Below are positions 1-11,527 of a DNA stretch of 64,000 bases, in pieces. This DNA comes from Megascapheus bottae (Eukaryota > Chordata > Mammalia > Rodentia > Geomyidae): assembly GCA_024803745.1 (NCBI GenBank), contig JANJXV010000130.1, forward strand, positions 982,501-1,046,500, written 5' to 3'. Positions within the stretch are counted from its first letter, which is position 1. Each line of letters starts with the position of its first letter. The notes under the pieces are model-generated. The model was not told the origin of the DNA. It saw nothing but the letters and a program-made list of their open reading frames with translations, and did no database searches. The position numbers and the translations under genes were made by a program.

Positions 1-1919
1 GGACTGGTTTGAGGCAGGAATGGATCCAAGGATGAAATTGTGGGTGTGAGCACTGTGTCTCTCCATCTCTTAGATGGAGTGGCCTGGACTTATGTTCATG
101 TTCCGCACAGGCTTTCTCCAAGTGGAGGGAAATGTTTGGGGTCCCCCGGGGATCCCAGTCACCATTCTTCATTCAGCTTTGTGATATGCAATGCTTTCTT
201 CTCTAGCAGAAATTCTAGGGAATTGCCAGAGGAGTGCTCTGATTGGCCTGGCTTAAGTAGAAAACCAACTTTTGGAACTAGAGGACTGGGGTGGCATGAC
301 ATGTCAGTCTTGGGGTGCACATCTTCCTTAAGAGTAAGGCCGCCCAATTTAGCACGTAAAAAGTTACAGTGTAAGTATGGATTACACGTGATTCCTTCTC
401 GGGGAGAAATCTGAAACAGGGTGTCTTATGCTTTCTGAACAGTAACTGGGAAAATCACCAGGTTCCCCTGCCAGGGAAGAGAAGGATTAATTCATAAAGC
501 GCATACATTGGGTAAACCAAGAAACTATTGTCCTTTGGCTCCGTTTCTCTTGGACTTTTTTTTCCCCATGCTGATAAGAACTTACAATTTGATGGACAAA
601 ACTAGAAACTATGAACCAATGCTTCTCTGCTTAAAAAAAAATAGAAAAAAGCTCCAGAGATTATGAGTTTGGTGGGATGTTAATAGTTCTTAAGTATAAA
701 AGGAGTCCTGTGACCCAAAAGGCTTTAAGGAAAGAGGGGATGAACTCAGCTAATCAAATTTATCTGCTATGAGACTGTCCATTTCCAGAGTGAATTTCCC
801 AGGGGGAAAAGGACCATGGAAACGCTTCACACAGAACAGCTTTCTGGGACTTGGATTTTGCAGAAATCATAACAAGGGCCGGGGCCAAGTGCTAACTAGC
901 TTTATCATTAATGGGATGGATATGACACACTAAATCCTCTAGATTACTCCAGGGTATGTTTAAAGACAAAATAAGAGGAAGTATTGATTCCAACTGTTTT
1001 CAACCATAACTAAGATGCAGGGATTGCAATGCCTCCTCCATACAAATAAAAATGTCCATCACCCAAACACGTGGACGTGTGTCCTAGACAGCCTGGCCAA
1101 GCCAAGTTCCATCATCTTTTTTTTTTTGCTTTGTGTATTAGCTCCTAAATTATACCTCCCAGAATGCATTGCATCAGGAAATGGCACCAATTTCTTTTGC
1201 ACTCAAAGAAGGGCGCTCTCCCACTTTAGACATACCTCCCATCCCACAGATCTCTAATTTTTAGTGCTTAGATTTTGTTTTTGTCTAACATCTGGCCTGT
1301 CTTTTATTTTCACAAATTCACAGAAATCAAGAGCTGGAGGGTTGGGAGTAAAAGGCTTTTATTCCTCTCTGCTGCTACTGTTTTGTACTTTTCTCAATGA
1401 CACAGTATTCTGCATTCCCAAGGAGCTCTCGGCTTCTTATTTTAATGCTTGTCAACCTCTGCCCCTCTGCCAAGTTTCTTCTAAGGAACAGCATCCAGAA
1501 TGCTTCCATTTCCTTTGTATACCCCCCCCCTCAATTCTCCACATTCTGTTTGCTTCTCCACATCCCATTGAAAATTGGATACTGGGAGTTGCCTGCTATG
1601 ATAATGAACCATTCATGTTTCAACTTGAAAAGGCATTTAAGATACCTGTTTTCATTAGTAATTATAGATAATTGCTATGGTGGATAGTTTTTCCCCCTTT
1701 AATTATGGTACAGAAAAAAAAGTCTTTAAGAAATGGAGCAATTAATTTCCTGAAACCTTACTGAGAGCAAAGTATGATGTTAGCTCTCACTTTGGGAAGT
1801 ATTTGTATGTAATTGGGCTTGGCTGCTTGCAAGGGCAGGGGGGGGGGAGAAGTAAATTATATTCTAGAATCATCTCTATCATATCTCAGACATGAATGAC
1901 TATTTTTAATATTTTTTGC
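1..1919. other. Unannotated unique sequence
   Basis: No gene or repeat is recognised. Open frames here are short, lack family motifs and overlap on both strands, so they are treated as noise. A run of nine C occurs near 1522-1530 and a G-run near 1840. Confidence 0.6.
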
Positions 1920-1920
1920 C

Positions 1921-2090
1921 TGAGTTCATTCATTCATTCTACAAACACATGTTGAATGATTTTCGTGGGCCAGTAGCCTTATCAAACACTGAAAGTGCAA
2001 TGACTACTTATTCATCTACTTATTCATTCAACAATTAGATAATTGCTATGCACAAAGCACTAGTATTTAAAAACAGATTGCAATTGTGAA
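1921..2090 (-). repeat. L2-like LINE 3' end, ancient
   Basis: The stretch starts with TTCATTCATTC, then a diverged version of the phrase 'acaaacacatgttgaatgatt' and later 'cacaaagcactagta'. This is the reverse complement of the usual L2 3' terminus (a 'gtgcctggcacatagtaggtgctcaataaat' type ending). It is heavily diverged, as expected for an element older than the mammalian radiation. No coding capacity remains. Identification is from memory of the family, not from a search. Confidence 0.45.
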
Positions 2091-2284
2091 GGTTCGGTAT
2101 GACTAGGCAAATCAGCTCTCCTAAGGGGGAAAAAATGTTCCTGTTGTCTGAGTTTGTATTCCACATCTAAGGTGGTTTTTTTTTTAATTGCATTTACATC
2201 AGGAGCAATCTACATACTTATCGAGAGTAAGAAAGTGGTTACATGAATCATTGCAATCTACAGCCATTAATAAGCAGATAAAAG

Positions 2285-2363
2285 GTATTGTTATATATAG
2301 GATATAGGATAGGTGTGTATAAATGTGTTTATATAAGTATGTATGTGAGATATACATATATAA
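2285..2363. repeat. TA-rich low-complexity block
   Basis: Mostly TATA and GTAT steps with several short ATATA runs. It borders the LTR-like block on the left; a similar block borders it on the right from 2918. Confidence 0.7.
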
Positions 2364-2896
2364 TGAAATGGGGAGGCTGGGTCCAGTCGGGGCCATCTTG
2401 GCCATATAGTAGACAGGGAATTGGGTTTAATTGATGCCATCTTATCTTCATGGTGGAGGAAGGTGATATCCTACCTCCTAGGGGAGAGGCCTGCCTGAAT
2501 TCCTAGAGACTGGGGTGGAGACCTGGATGACAGGTGAGTGGACCTGTCAGTCCTATGCCTTGAACTTGAGAGACTCTTGAGTTTCCTGTGACCCTGCTCC
2601 TGACACTACTTTGACCAAGACTAGTTAAGGTGCCCTGACACCAAGCCTTATGTCCTGTGTCTCCTGGCTCCTGGCGCTTCTCCAGTCACCACGGCATCCT
2701 ACTTCAGCTCTCCTTTGGGGTTGATCTGGCTTGTCGGTATTGTTTTTCTATTCTTCCTTTCCTCCCCTGCTCTCATGGCTCAGTTTTCTGACAGTGTTAA
2801 GTATATTTGAGGGGCTACAAGTCTTTGTGACAAGACCTGGCTCTCCAATAAAGAATCCCAATTCAGCTGCTCAAAATGTGGCTTCTCTGTTTCTCA
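2364..2896 (+). mobile_element. LTR-like block, possible solo ERV LTR
   Basis: The segment can be bounded by TG and CA. It has an internal TATA-like TATATTTGA near 2802-2810 and a polyadenylation signal AATAAA near 2848, followed about 30 bases on by a TG/T-rich stretch, the order expected of U3-R-U5. Length about 530 bp suits a mammalian LTR. No gag, pol or env reading frame lies beside it, so it would be a solo LTR. I cannot name the family, and a clean 4-6 bp target duplication was not seen. A non-LTR origin remains possible. Confidence 0.35.
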
Positions 2897-2917
2897 AGAT
2901 TTATAACAATAGAAAAA

Positions 2918-3125
2918 AGAAATATATATCTCACACATATCCTATATATCTCAGCACATCACATGTATCTTATATATATACTATATATGCACATAAGACA
3001 CATATCATATGTATGATATACACCCAATGTACAGCATGCATTTCTTCTAAGGTCATATGATATATGCTATAGTGGCTATCATATATATACATATGATAAA
3101 GATAAGTTATATATGTAATTATAGA
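2918..3125. repeat. TA-rich low-complexity block
   Basis: Alternating ATATAT/CACATAT/TCATATGAT motifs. It partly mirrors the TA-rich block left of the LTR-like segment (GTGAGATATAC on the left, ATATCTCACAC on the right). Confidence 0.65.
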
Positions 3126-3141
3126 TATTAAATTCCTGAAT

Positions 3142-3335
3142 GGGGCCGAGAGTTTGGCCCAGTGGTAGAGTGCGTGCCTAGCATGCACAAAGACCCGGGT
3201 TTGATTCCTCGGCACCACATACATAGAAAATAAAAGCCAGAAGTGGTGCTGAAGCTCAAGTGGTAGAGCTCTAGCCTTGAGAAAGTCCAAGGACAGTGCT
3301 CAGGCCCTGAGCTCAAGCCCAGGACTGGCAAAAAA
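3142..3335 (+). mobile_element. IDL-Geo-type dimeric SINE, young copy
   Basis: A Pol III retroposon. The left monomer is ID/tRNA-Ala-like: GGGCCGAGAGTTTGGCC, an A-box-like TGGCCCAGTGG, and a B-box-like GGTTTGATTCC. A linker CACATACATAGAAAA leads to the right monomer, which has its own tRNA-like phrases (GCTCAAGTGGTAGAG and GAGCTCAAGCC) and ends in an A-tail. The copy is flanked by a perfect 14-bp direct repeat, AAATTCCTGAATGG, at 3130-3143 and 3336-3349, so insertion boundaries are certain and the event is recent. It is non-autonomous and would have used L1 machinery in trans. Confidence 0.88.
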
Positions 3336-3349
3336 AAATTCCTGAATGG

Positions 3350-4394
3350 TGTGGGGGGGGGAATCTACTTTTAAGCAGTTCTGCAGCAAGCAATCACAGG
3401 CTCTGACCTTCCCAATCAATAGCCACACTTTCAGCTCCTCACATAGCTCAGCCCCGGGGCACCCATCTGCGCCTGGAATCCAGAGGCCCACAGTAGGAGG
3501 AACCGAACAGCCCCTGAAGAGGACATTTCACTATCCATCAACTTCAAGAGGCCTCCCCAGAGTCCCTAAATTCCTCCACAGCAAAGTGAGTGGAATTTTA
3601 ACCAGCTGCTTGCATGAGGAATCTATGAATATGCAACCCTCCCTTGCTTCCCTGGATTGGGGAGGGGGAGGTGAAATATCAAGAAACAGAGATAATTGGG
3701 CCCTTACATTTGATATTCTCAGCTGTTGTTCACGGTTGGTGCAGGTTTCCTGCCTAGCAAGCTTGTGAGAGATTTAGGTCGAGGCAAATACTATGGGTAT
3801 TATCCATTAGAACAAGATCAAAAGGAAGGAGTGCATTTTTTAAAAGTCCAGTGTGCAACATGATTACTTGATGGTACTGTTAATTTTCTTCTGTGTTTTG
3901 TAACCTCTCTAGAGAGGAGTTTGCAAATACCCCGTGTTTCCATTATCCTGGGGCCAAAACAAGCCTGGGCTTACTGCATCGTAGGAGGTGGGATTCTGTG
4001 GCTCGTCATGGCGTCGCCATCTCCATCATCAGAGATGGAGAAAGGTAAGGCTTCTCCGCAGGTGAAGTTACCTGGGATTGCTGATAGACTGAATGCAACC
4101 TGACAGAGCCTCCAGAAGCAACACTGACCTTGCTGCAAAGTAGCCAGCTTCTCTTCTTTCTCTAGGCAACCAGGCCCATGTTTTCACGGTTTGGAGGGAT
4201 GGATTGGACCCAGGATGGGTGTGTCACTCTGGGCCAGCCAATCAAAGCATCTCTTTCTCTCTGCCATGGTGATTGGATGGAAGTTGCTTATACAAGCTAT
4301 TCAGAACCAATGAGAATGTAACTGGGACTGCTGTAAGGAAAATCAACCTGGAACCAGTCACCTTACCTGTTCTCCCCTCCCCAACCACAGGAAG
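3350..4394. other. Unique sequence, no gene assigned
   Basis: No repeat is confidently named. At 4009 an ATG in a CpG-containing context opens a short frame that reaches a splice-donor-like AAAG/GTAAGG near 4043, but nothing else supports a first exon. At 4140-4330 CCAAT-like motifs (GCCAATCAAAG, GTGATTGG) suggest an old dispersed repeat that I cannot name. Confidence 0.4.
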
Positions 4395-4600
4395 AACTCA
4401 CACCACAGATCAGTGGACTTCTCTTTCTCTCTGCTTCCCAGCTTCCACAAGGTAAGTGGCATTGTCCTGCCACATTCTCCCAACTAAGATTTATGTTCAG
4501 CCTCCTCTCAGGCCCAACACCAAGGACCAAGCCATTTCCTCCTTTACATCATTTTACCAAGTATTTTGCGACCGTAACAGAAGGCTGGCTAAGGCAGACG
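4395..4600 (+). mobile_element. MaLR-type LTR 3' portion, degraded
   Basis: The order of phrases CTTCCCAGCTTCCACAAGGT, then CTGCCACATTCTCCC, CAGGCCCAACACCAA, CATTTCCTCCTTTA and AAGTATTTTGCGACCGTAACAG parallels the 3' half of mammalian MaLR LTRs, where the last phrase normally reads 'ggtattttgtcacagcaac'. No internal region or second LTR is visible. Assignment rests on recalled family structure. Confidence 0.4.
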
Positions 4601-5343
4601 CTCAGGACTGCAATACCAACTCTAAGAAGAAATTTAATAAATGTTACCATCAGGATCTTGGTAACACCCCCTCAAATACTTCATTTGCTGCGAGAATATG
4701 ATTTCTTAACAGAAGCAGAAGAGGTCCTAGACGGAATTGGGCTCTTCAGCATCAGTACAAAACTACTTCTGCCTTCCCATTTCCATCAAGCACCTCAATA
4801 CCACACTGTTTTTGGAAGCCCAGGCTTGGAAATGAGGTTTCTGATTTACTTTTCAATTTGCACTCAGAGGAATGTGTCATAGCCGTGGGTCACTTGAGTC
4901 ACTCAGGTGCTTCCCGGAATAATGCCCAGGATGGGGGAGGAGGGGTCCTTTGGAATTGTGCTTTTGCAAAACGTGACATCACTGAAAAGTTATCAGCAAC
5001 ACTTCCTCAGAGATACCAGGAGAAGCTGTATTGTTTAGACAAATGCTAATCATTGAGGCCTCCTGCAAATTAAGAGGAAAAAGTGATAAGAAAAAAAAAC
5101 ATCAAGAAAGGATCAGTGTACATTTGTAACTAGTTTTTGCAGGAAGATGTGGCCCTGACATCACTGCAGATGCAGGGGACCAGGAAGGGCAAGAGAATTG
5201 GCAGGTGGCTGTCATCCAGTTGGCCTGGCCTGACACTGTCACAGACAAGCATATTTTGCTTGTCTGTGGAAGGCTTGGGATCTTTTTTTGGATCCTGATT
5301 TTTTAAATGCTCACAGTCCCCTGAAAAAGACAAAGTCTTTCTG
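4601..5343. other. Unannotated unique sequence
   Basis: No gene, RNA or mobile element is recognised. Short open frames on both strands have no recognisable domains. Confidence 0.5.
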
Positions 5344-5355
5344 ATAAGGATTTTT

Positions 5356-5629
5356 TTGTTGTTGTTTTTGTTGCTGTTTTGTTTTTGTTGTTGTCAGTTG
5401 TGGGGCTTGAACTCAGGGCCCAGGCACTGTCCCAGAGCTCTTTTGCTCAAGGCTAGCACTCCACCACCACGAGCCACAGCTACATTTCCAGTTTTTGAGT
5501 GGTTTATTGGAAGTAAGAGTCTCAAGAGGACTTTCCTGCCCAGCGTGACTTTTAATTGTGATTCTCAGACCTCGGCCCCCAGAGTAGCTACGGTTATAGA
5601 CATGAGCTACTGGAAGCACCTGGCTTCCA
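5356..5629 (-). mobile_element. B1/Alu-headed composite SINE
   Basis: Read on the minus strand: a left half like B1/Alu (AGCTACTCTGGGGGCCGAGG, TTATAACCGTAGC in place of GCCTGTAATCC), the typical middle ACTCTTACTTCCAATAAACC, and a right half with GAGTTCAAGCCCC and a GTGGCTC A-box-like phrase. The T-rich start at 5356 is the complement of the poly(A) tail. A 12-bp direct repeat ATAAGGATTTTT flanks it at 5344-5355 and 5630-5641, proving retroposition. Confidence 0.85.
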
Positions 5630-5824
5630 ATAAGGATTTTTAAATGATGTTACTTTTAAGTTGTTTTTGCCTCAAAACAAGTGAGGGGAAAAATGGCAGA
5701 TCACTGGACCAGTTGAAAATACACCAGACAAATGCAAAAGGATCAAAAGCATGCTCATAGCAAGTCCGTCAGATAAAATGCAATTCAAGGTCAAAAGCAT
5801 ACATTTTTCCAAATGAGAGATCCC

Positions 5825-5975
5825 TTAATTATTTATATATTTATTATTAATATTTATTCATATATTTGATAACATATTATATGTAAGATGTAACATATAT
5901 AATTATATATTATATTCATATAATTTGTATGTGACATAATGTACTAGGTATCATTATAGATTATATGTATATATC
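5825..5975. repeat. AT-rich low-complexity block
   Basis: Nearly all A and T with repeated TATTTAT, ATATAT and TTATATA; no tandem unit dominates. Confidence 0.75.
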
Positions 5976-6559
5976 TGTGATCTTTGACCCAAACTAATAG
6001 AGTAATAAAACATTCTGTACCTAAAGGAAGAGCATAAAGGAAAGAAATTGTGGAATGTTAGAATATGCCCCAATATGGGAGGAGGTAAAAGAATGCTAAT
6101 GGGGCCTTACTATGAAATACTATGCAGGGATTAGAATGATCTACCTATGAACTATAGCACTCGAATGACTTGCTATTGTTGGACACTTCCCACGTCTGGA
6201 CATGCCTTCTGTCCTTCTGTGAGCGATCAGCAACCACAAAACAATTGACATGGAGACAGGTAGCTTATCTCCCTGCCCTCTTATAAGTCAAAGTCTGTCC
6301 CGGAACACCAAATAGGAAGCTCACAGTGAGATAGGGCTTAGACGAGATGTCACCTGGGGGTATTTACTTCCATTCCACCTTCTGTTTGCCCTCTCCTACT
6401 GTTCTTGCTCCAACATAGGTGCATCTGGAGAGCAGGTCTCAAATGACCACATGCACAAGTCCCGAGTGCAAGCTCTACTCCACAAAGCACAAGCCAAGGC
6501 AGGCTGCCACAAAGTGATGGACCCTAATGATGACGACAGCACTATTTACCATGTTGATA

Positions 6560-6735
6560 TATGAGCATACTATGGGATGCTCAATGCCTTACGTATTTGT
6601 TTTTTCATATTCTCACGAATGTCTCCATAGATAGTCACGAGGAATCCCTATTTTGTAGAGGATGAACTGAAGGCTGGAAGAAGAAATCTGAATTGCCCGA
6701 GTTCATGTTGTCACAAGTTAGCAAAGCAAGTCTTT
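6560..6735 (+). repeat. MIR SINE fragment, ancient
   Basis: The phrases TTCATATTCTCACGAATG, CCCTATTTTGTAGAGGATGA, GAAGGCTGGAAGAAG and CACAAGTTAGCAAAG follow the order of the MIR 3' half (normally 'ccattttacagatgaggaaactgaggctcagagagg ... cacacagctagtaag'). Diverged and truncated. Confidence 0.6.
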
Positions 6736-6847
6736 GCTCCCAGTTGATGCTGCTCAGAGACCAGCAAAGAAGCGTCCACTCTCCAAGGTCAACTAACGCA
6801 CCTCCAGACCTGCAGTACCACACTTTGATGCTGTAGGTTGGGTTTGG

Positions 6848-7082
6848 TTTGGGTTCTGTGCCCGTAATGGGGCTTACACTCGGGGTCTGGGTATGTTGTC
6901 TCTTAGCTTCATCACTCAAGGCTAGTGCCCTCCCACTTGAGCCACTTCGGGCTTTCTGTTGGTTAACTGGAGATGAGAATCTCACAGACTTTACTCTGCA
7001 GGCTGGCTTTGAAAGCCAATCCTCAGATCCCAGCCTCCAGAGCAGCTAGGATTATAGGTGTGAGCCATTGGCAACTTCGTTG
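6848..7082 (-). mobile_element. B1/Alu-headed composite SINE, older copy
   Basis: On the minus strand it reads GAGCCAATGGCTCACACC-like sequence, then TATAATCCTAGCTGCTC, CTGAGGATTGGCTTTCAAAG and GCCAGCCTGCAGAG, followed by the shared right monomer (CACTTGAGTGATGAAGC, AAGCCCCATTACGG). Point changes exceed those of the IDL-Geo copies. No clear target duplication was found. Confidence 0.75.
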
Positions 7083-8264
7083 CAAGTACTAAGTTTTAAA
7101 AAGGTTATCTCACATATTTCGCTGGGCCTTTGCATGTATCATCATCTTCATTCTTGCCACACTCCTGGGAAATGAATCGCATCCTCCCTTTCCACAAATA
7201 GGAATGTGGAAAGGTGAGAAGCTTTGCGACCAATGAGATGATGGCGGCTCGGATCCGAAACATGTGGGCTCTCTGCCTGGCCTCTCCCACCCTTTCCTCA
7301 GGTGTTATTGGGCTTCTTTTCCAATAACCAAAGAAACCAAACTTCACCCCGACAGAAGAACTAAAACAAAGCTGATTTCTCCTTACTTCCCCTAATTCCT
7401 GACATCATAGATAAATAAAAAAGCAGTAATAAACCTGTAGGTCCTCACCTCTTAACTGATTTAAGTCCATCCCGAAAGTTACCAGGGGTGGAAATGAAAT
7501 TGTCTGTTTCATGTTTGTAATCTTGGGAGAGAAGGGGACAGTCTGAAATTGGTGTTGTAAATTGGGATCCATTTGTGTTAGCCAGGTAAGAAGTCAGCTC
7601 GTTTTCTATTTTTTTAAATAATTTCCACAAATTTCCTTTTTGTTTTATTCTTGTGTCGATCTCTGTCTCTGTCTCTCTTCCTTCTCTCCCTTTTCATGTG
7701 CCCTCTCACATTTTCACTTCCTATAAGAGGGATCACTGTGCCTGCACTAACATGTGCTATAAAAAAAAAGCCTTTAAATGTGTATGTTGTTAAATGAAAA
7801 GAAATCGCATCTACATCTGCCTGTGTGTCCTTGAGGTTGAAATTCCCTTTTAAAAGAGAGAATTAAATGATAAGGTTAGAGGTCTCCCGACTCCTCATAA
7901 TTCTGTCTGTGATTAAAAGCCAATAGTTTCATTATTTTGGTGATGTTCTGGGGTTTTGGGGACTTAATTCTGCCTTGTAAATTGAGGTCAGCAAGCTAGA
8001 AGAAAACTGAAAATCCTCTGGGCTCGCTGCTATGTTCCCGAGACCAGAGTCGCTATCAGCTCTGTCCTAATGAATCTCCACTCTATTAAGTGGTTATTTG
8101 GTCTTGAAATAGGTCATTTGTAGCTCCTTCTCACTCAAGAACAGAAGGCAAACTGTTAGAGAAGAACTGGAAGAACAGAAGGTGGATTGAGACTGAAAAG
8201 GGCTCTCCTACCAAGGGCTCCATTTAATGGACTCAGAATAAAGTGCTCTGGGAAGGATGGGTCT
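7083..8264. other. Unannotated unique sequence
   Basis: No gene is recognised. Short pyrimidine runs (TCTGTCTCTGTCTCTC near 7662) are the only low-complexity feature. Confidence 0.5.
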
Positions 8265-8425
8265 TACTGTCTAGGAGAGGACCAGGGAGAAGGATGGAGG
8301 AGGGGTGGGGTGGGGGGGGGAATCTGATCAAGATGCCTTGCCTGCATACACAGGTAGGTCAAAATGAATCCCTCTGTACAACTAATTAAAGTTAATTTTA
8401 AAGTTAGTGTGGGGGGGGTGGGGGA
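8265..8425 (+). repeat. Unassigned repeat sharing a 3' motif (copy X)
   Basis: A purine-rich lead (GGGAGAAGGATGGAGGAGGGG) is followed by CTGATCAAGATGCCTTGC, then AAAATGAATCCCTCTGTACA and ACTAATTAAAG. The same order recurs near 32880-33165 and 55940-56065. A purine-rich tract followed by a short AT-rich end suggests an old L1 3' UTR, but I could not confirm this. Confidence 0.4.
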
Positions 8426-8719
8426 GAAAGATTGTGTTGAGGTGTTTTCAGTAGGATGCTGAGAGAACTCTGACCCAGAGAAAAGGAAGTTCCTGAGGAA
8501 TATTAAGTGAATGGTACCCAAGAGTACAGATTGAGGAACATTTAGGAATTTTTAAAAAATGAGCTGTTGGTAATTAGGCAAGAAATCTCCTCAGGTGGTC
8601 GCATGAAATATATTACCCAAACTGAGACACTCAAAAACAAAAGGGAAGGCCATGCATCATTCACAGGAACTACCCCAGACACACTGGAACTAAATAATAC
8701 TATAAGAAAATGAGTTTCA

Positions 8720-8922
8720 GGACTGGGAGCATAGCCTAGTGGTAGAGTGTTCCCCTAGCAAACACGAAGCCCTGGGTTTGATTCCTCAGTTCCACATATA
8801 CAGAAAAAGCCAGAAGTGCCTCTGTGGCTCAAGTGGCAGAGCACTAACCTTGAGCAAAAAGTGTCCAAGGACAGTGTGCAGGCCCCGAGTTCAAGCTCCA
8901 GGACTGGTTAAAAAAAAAAAAA
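8720..8922 (+). mobile_element. IDL-Geo-type dimeric SINE
   Basis: Left monomer GGACTGGGAGCATAGCCTAG with B-box-like GGTTTGATTCC; right monomer GTGGCTCAAGTGGCAGAGC, GTCCAAGGACAGTG and GAGTTCAAGCTCC; tail A12 at 8911-8922 following the GGTT end. The flanking GAGTTTCA at 8712-8719 and 8923-8930 is an 8-bp target duplication. Confidence 0.85.
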
Positions 8923-9357
8923 GAGTTTCATGTGTACTGTTTAGGCCATAGGGTGCAGGCGTACTTTCAGCTCCTATTCCTGGGCCAAAAGCAGACATTA
9001 CTAAGGGATTGTGGCTTCTGTCCCTTTAAACTGGACTGTGGTCTCAAATCCATTCTCAACAGAGCCTCCCTCTTCTTCCCTACAAATCCATAGGCAGGAG
9101 CAGAGGGGAACAGATCTTTGTGGTCATTAACAACATTTATTTCCACTCTGTTCCTTTCCCCCCCCCGCCCCTTTTAATCCTCCCATTTTTCTCTCTTTAG
9201 AATCTAGAATTCTATATCGCACGTGTTAGATAAGTCTCAGAGTTTGCTTGAAAATCTTGTGCTTTTAAAAATGCTTTATGACATTTTATCAATTCACTAC
9301 CTAGAACAATTAGGTACAAATAACCACCATACTCTGTTTTGTTTTGTTTTCAATTTA

Positions 9358-9815
9358 GGCCTGAAAAAGAAATCTTCTAGTAGATTTCCACTGGTTGGAA
9401 ATTTTAAGGTTGGGATAAGTAAACATGGTCATTTTCTAAGGGAGGAGTCTGGTCTCAACCTTAGGAAATACATCAGAGAATTCCAACATGCTTGGCTAAC
9501 AGTTGCTAAACTGAGTGGGCTCAGCCAAGAACAGTGGTCCAGATTTATGAGCACATACGAGGCCAACCTTCTTAGGAACACTAATATCTATCATTTGTCC
9601 GTTCTGCGAGAAAGGTCAGGGGATGTGGCAAGGACCATTTCAAGGGTCCCTGTGCCACTTGCATAAGAGACCAATGACCTGCAAACAAGGTCATCTGTTA
9701 CTAAAATGGAAAGGTGCACTGGGAGCACTAGTCTAATTCCAGAGCAGTGATCTGGAGCCTGACAACAAATGCCCTGTGGCTTATATCGCTCCCCAATAAA
9801 AATGGTATTTGATGT
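9358..9815 (+). other. Possible 3' terminal exon (unproven)
   Basis: A strong 3' splice-site-like sequence precedes 9358: a T-rich tract of about 20 bases (TGTTTTGTTTTGTTTTC) then AATTTAG. An open frame runs from 9223 through this point to a stop at 9664-9666, about 102 codons after the putative acceptor and not low-complexity. A polyadenylation signal CCCCAATAAAAATGG follows near 9795. This is the longest open frame in the window outside purine tracts and SINEs. The translated sequence matches no domain that I recognise. It may be a non-coding transcript end, an old retroelement or chance. Confidence 0.22.
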
Positions 9816-10017
9816 TATCCGAGCTAGTCATTGTAAATTAGTTTATTGCAAATGAAGATACAATTTCATGTGGAGAGCAGTAAGCTTTCTTTCTCAGACC
9901 CAACAGCCTGTGAGTTGAATGCAGTCTTTAAAAATATTTGTATTTGTTCCTTTTTCATATTTAAGACCTTATTTCAGGTTTCCAGACTTTAGTCTGGAAT
10001 GATGATGGATGCTTGCA

Positions 10018-10205
10018 TTTTAAACACATAAATAATAAACATTATTATAAAAATATAATATATAGTAATATATTTATTTGTATAAACATAAATAATATAT
10101 TCTATTATATATTTTATATGTAAATATATGTCTAGGAATATAAATATATGTATAATTATACATGCATATTACTATATGGATATGCAATAGTATGTATTAT
10201 TATAA
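10018..10205. repeat. AT-rich low-complexity block
   Basis: Dense AATAATA, TATATTTAT and ATATATG steps without a fixed period. Confidence 0.75.
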
Positions 10206-10209
10206 GAAT

Positions 10210-11525
10210 TATTGTTACTTTAGAAACCTGAAAAAGTGTCCATTCATGCAAAGGCACTGGGGTATATCTCAGTTACACCTGATCATGCTTGTTTAGTATG
10301 TTTCCTTCCTTCCCTTGAGGTATTTTAGTTTGCAACTCCTGGTTTAGTTTAATAAGTGAGTCATGAAGGCATCGACCATGAAATTGAAGACGTAGTCACC
10401 CAAGAGTGTATTTTAATTTAAATTTAACATTAGCCAATGCTTCAGGCTAATGATAAACATTACCCAACTGCTGCACACACACATACACACCCATACACCA
10501 AAGTACCCATACAAGCACACACACAAGCACATGTAGCATCTTTACATGGTGTTCTAGTCATTCAACCAAATACCGAGTTGCCAGAAATAGTCAGGGGTCT
10601 TAATAACAAAGACTTGACCTCAAAAACAAAAACAAAAGGATTTAACCTTCTCTAAAGGATAGAGGATGGTTTCCCTGAAAATGGGAAGCACAAAGCAAGC
10701 CTGGTAACTGAGTCAAGAAGGAAGCTGGGGAGGTGGCAGAGCTGTTACCCACACCACAGCTCGGTGAGGCCTGGAAGCCTGAAGCCTTGCCAGGCACATT
10801 TCACTGGTTGGGGCTGACTCTCACCTCCTGGTCTTCCTCCAGGCTCCCCTAGAGGCAAGTAGAAGAGAAGCCTCCTTCCCCACTCAGGCTTGCACATGGC
10901 ACTGGTGTGGAACTTGTCCAGGGCTCCCAGGAAAGTCTATCTCCAGGACTCAGCCAGCATGTGAACATTCTGTGCAGCTCAGCCTCTGGGAACAGGAACC
11001 TGATTTTCTTCCCCAGGATCTCTGGACCACAGGGAAGGGAGAAGCGCTTTCTATAATCCTGACAGAAAAGACAGTGTTTCCATTGCCCCATGCCACACAG
11101 GGGCCTAATTAAATCAGCCTGTGTTACAGGGATTGTACCACAGGGCCTCACACTGATCCCCGCTTCTGTTTCTCAGGCCAAGGGGTTCAGATAATGAACC
11201 CGAACTGCTTCTCAATTCATTGCAAATTCCAGAAGGCAGGGGAGGAATTTTAAAAAAAATAAAAAAAAATTAAGCCAGGGTTGATGTTGCCAGGCTATTA
11301 AACCACTCTTCATTAAACAAAGTAACGAGAAGGCAGAGGAAGGGGTTGATTTTCTAGCCCGGGGAAGTCTTTGTTACAGAGTTCTGACCTTAAGAACTGA
11401 CAGCAAAAGGTTTTGTTCATGGAGCAACTCAGACAATGTCAGTTGGATAAAGAAGTCTGTTTGGATTTTTCAAAGTGCTGGAAGAGGAAGGGAGAGTTTA
11501 GAACTGGAAATGATGATGATGATGT
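10210..11525. other. Unannotated unique sequence
   Basis: A CA-rich patch (ACACACACATACACACCC) lies near 10470-10535. The 100-codon minus frame at 10849-11151 shows no recognisable family. Acceptor-like CTGATTTTCTTCCCCAG occurs near 11000-11016 without a supporting donor. Confidence 0.45.
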
Positions 11526-11527
11526 TG

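Noticed and set aside
3142..3338. tRNA genes at the A-box/B-box sequences
   Set aside because: The boxes belong to SINE monomers with A-tails and target duplications; no cloverleaf-capable tRNA with an acceptor stem was seen.
4009..4043. ATG followed by a donor-like site as a first coding exon
   Set aside because: No promoter, CpG island or downstream partner exon was found.
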